From positions 1 to 64,000 of the forward strand of contig CAZLDI010000007.1 in assembly GCA_964558415.1 (NCBI GenBank): a stretch of DNA of 64,000 nt. The letters are read 5' to 3'. This DNA is from CAZLDI01 sp964558415. GTDB taxonomy: Bacteria > Chloroflexota > Dehalococcoidia > SM23-28-2 > RBG-16-64-32. The position numbers and the translations under genes were made by a program. Of this stretch, positions 62,805 through 64,000 are shown piece by piece. The first letter of the stretch is position 1; every line of letters begins with the position of its first letter. A model generated the notes under the pieces. The model was not told the DNA's origin. It did not search any database and worked only from the letters and a program-made list of their open reading frames with translations.

Positions 62805-62866
62805 CACGCCTCCCCCTCTCGCACCGCCCACACCCGCACCGGCTCCGTCGAGTCTTCCATCCTCAT
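62804..62866 (-). CDS. 20-residue frame resembling a cyclase C-terminus
   Basis: MRMEDSTEPVRVWAVREGEA matches the C-terminal end of the cyclase downstream (GEAVRVWAVVEAAQ). Its TGA overlaps the next ATG (TGATG). TAGAAT (62878-62873) ends 6 bases before its ATG. It looks like the tail of a deleted paralogue now used as a short coupled leader frame. Confidence 0.45.
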   Translation of the reverse strand: MRMEDSTEPVRVWAVREGEA

Positions 62867-62943
62867 GCCGCTATTCTAGGGGCCGCGCACCGGAAGCGAA
62901 AACGCCGCCCAGCAGGACGGCGCTCGCCCGATACCTGAACCAT

Positions 62944-63333
62944 TCATTCAGGCCAGAGGGGTAGCTGACGTTCAGTGACTTGTTCCTCGGCCTCGCGGCC
63001 AGCCTTGTCCGCCTGAATCAGCACGACTTCAATCATCCGCGCAAGCACCATCGGCCACGGCGCGTCGCTGTTCATCAGCCGCTCCTCCAACACTTTCGGC
63101 CCTTCCCCTTCGCGCTCCTCATTCCACAACTGGAGAAAAGGCCTGAGCACAGCTCCGAACCGCGCCGAGCCATACTTCTCCTCCACCGGGCGAAAGGCGA
63201 TTTCCATCACACGGTCAGTGAACGCCGCCCGGTAGGCATCCTGTTCATCTTCGGTGTATTCGTTCCAGTCCTTGCCATTGAGAATGAACCGCGATTCCAC
63301 GACGGTGACCTCGGTGCTCTTCTTTCTCGCCAT
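62944..63333 (-). CDS. Hypothetical 129-residue protein
   Basis: Charged cytoplasmic protein starting RKKSTEVTVVESRFILNG, with EYTEDEQDAYRAAFTDRVME and ARMIEVVLIQADKAGREAEE. The ribosome site TAGGAGGT is 8 bases before ATG 63333, so the start is secure. No family is recognised. It is divergent from the cyclase gene at 63427. Confidence 0.65.
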   Translation of the reverse strand: MARKKSTEVTVVESRFILNGKDWNEYTEDEQDAYRAAFTDRVMEIAFRPVEEKYGSARFGAVLRPFLQLWNEEREGEGPKVLEERLMNSDAPWPMVLARMIEVVLIQADKAGREAEEQVTERQLPLWPE

Positions 63334-63411
63334 CGATGTGACCTCCTAAGCTGGCTTGCTGCACGTTGGAAAAGAGACGACCCGCCGAAGTGGGCCGTTA
63401 CCCTGTTCAAC

Positions 63412-63420
63412 TGCTAGACT
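63412..63420 (+). promoter_or_regulatory. Extended -10 promoter of the partial cyclase gene
   Basis: TGC-TAGACT ending 6 bases before GTG 63427; leaderless start predicted. Confidence 0.45.
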
Positions 63421-63426
63421 GACGCC

Positions 63427-64000
63427 GTGACTACGCTATCGCGCCGGTTGCCGTCCACTCGTACGAATATGAAATGCGAGACGACGGTTGACATCGTGGG
63501 CCACACGGAGATGATGTCGCGGCTGGGGGATGAGCGGGGGCGAGCGGTGCTGCGGGAGCACGAGCGGATCACGCGGGAGGTGCTCGCGGCGCACGGAGGG
63601 ACGGAGGTGAAGACGATGGGGGACGGGTTCATGGCCTCGTTCGGGAGTTTGACGAAGGCGGTGGAGTGCGCGGTGGCGCTGCAGCGGGCGTTTGACGAGC
63701 GGAATCGGGGCGTGGGGGCGGGTTTGACGACATCTGAAGGCGTGGCGGGATCGCCCCGTGCGAAACCCGCCCCTACGGAGCCGTTGTCCGTCCGTGTTGG
63801 GCTGAATGCGGGGGAGCCGATTGAGGAGGAGGGCCCAGACGGGCAGAGAGATCTGTTCGGGGCGACGGTGATCCTGGCGTCGCGGATCGCGGCGCGGGCG
63901 GAGGGCGGGGAGATACTGGTGGCGGATACGGTGCGCGGGCTGTGCAGCGGGAAGGGGTTCTTGTTCGCGGACCGCGGGGAGTTCGCGGCCAAGGGGTTTC
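63427..64000 (+). CDS. Class III adenylate/guanylate cyclase (partial, runs off the window)
   Basis: The cyclase domain lies near the N-terminus. It has ETTVDIVGHTEMMSRLGDER (first metal Asp), VKTMGDGFMASFGSL (second Asp), SVRVGLNAGEPIEEE, TVILASRIAARAEGGEILVA and FADRGEFAAKGF. A ~22-residue Gly/Pro/Ala stretch between RAFDERNR and SVRVGLN is encoded by the repeat at 63712-63776 and is absent from normal cyclases. Downstream domains are beyond the window edge. Confidence 0.85.
   Translation, partial: MTTLSRRLPSTRTNMKCETTVDIVGHTEMMSRLGDERGRAVLREHERITREVLAAHGGTEVKTMGDGFMASFGSLTKAVECAVALQRAFDERNRGVGAGLTTSEGVAGSPRAKPAPTEPLSVRVGLNAGEPIEEEGPDGQRDLFGATVILASRIAARAEGGEILVADTVRGLCSGKGFLFADRGEFAAKGF
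63712..63776. repeat. Palindromic repeat inserted within the cyclase coding region
   Basis: Ends GTGGGGGCGGGTTT and AAACCCGCCCCTAC are inverted (13 of 14). The same ends occur at 58000-58098. The 65-base insert plus flank keeps the reading frame open. Confidence 0.7.

Overview
The window is bacterial, GC-rich (roughly 60-65% by eye) and densely packed with housekeeping genes in short, overlapping operons. Gene content and style suggest a deep-branching Gram-variable bacterium, most likely Chloroflexota of the Dehalococcoidia/SAR202 type. The signs are a full-length RNase J, a family-4 uracil-DNA glycosylase, a HisZ/HisG-type histidine operon, a DUF177-rpmF-fabD block with nusB inserted, large beta-helix surface proteins, and many GTG and TTG starts. 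This assignment is inference: no rRNA is present. Extended -10 boxes (TGn-TAnnnT) repeatedly sit 6-11 bases before start codons, so many mRNAs look leaderless.

Layout. 1-326 is the tail of a Thr/Pro-rich surface protein. 635-14150 holds a GlmU-like acyltransferase, a CorC-type transporter protein, dprA-topA-xerC-aroQ-pepP, efp, xseA-xseB, a PHP phosphoesterase, a formyltransferase and a VapBC-like toxin-antitoxin pair. The toxin gene overlaps purD, and purE follows. 15975-20172 is a sulfur cluster: TetR regulator with its operator, two-domain rhodanese, MBL persulfide-dioxygenase-like protein, a methyltransferase interrupted by two in-frame UGA codons, and a cupin. 20213-26773 encodes two related secreted beta-helix proteins with nearly identical C-termini. 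27038-30457 is purB-purC-PPOX-DinB-purS, meeting the convergent histidine operon hisZ-hisG-PLC-like-hisD-hisC-hisB (30454-36893, minus strand).

36985-44741 holds nfeD plus a stomatin, then on the minus strand birA, a compact small-ORF/terminator unit, a MurE-like ligase, the RNase P RNA gene, RNase H, a serine recombinase lacking its catalytic residues, and a C4 zinc-ribbon coiled-coil protein. 44859-49486 is DUF177-rpmF-small membrane protein-fabD-fabG-nusB-acpP-tatA-tatC. 49487-51985 is a gene-poor accessory stretch with hypothetical secreted proteins. 51986-56670 is UDG-rnj-ftsK. 56739-57900 is a small-ORF leader unit and a Cys-rich membrane protein. 58217-60628 is a retropepsin-UvrB fusion. 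The end of the window has intergenic palindromic repeats, an alpha/beta-hydrolase-adenylate cyclase fusion and a second, partial cyclase carrying a palindromic repeat inside its reading frame.

Points most worth a second look: the double-UGA methyltransferase with a SECIS-like hairpin (19379-19413), the minus-strand small-ORF unit with a 13-base perfect Shine-Dalgarno sequence and switching hairpins upstream of birA (40021-40225), the retropepsin-UvrB fusion, the tandem HisG protein with one degenerate half, and the catalytically dead serine recombinase kept among housekeeping genes.
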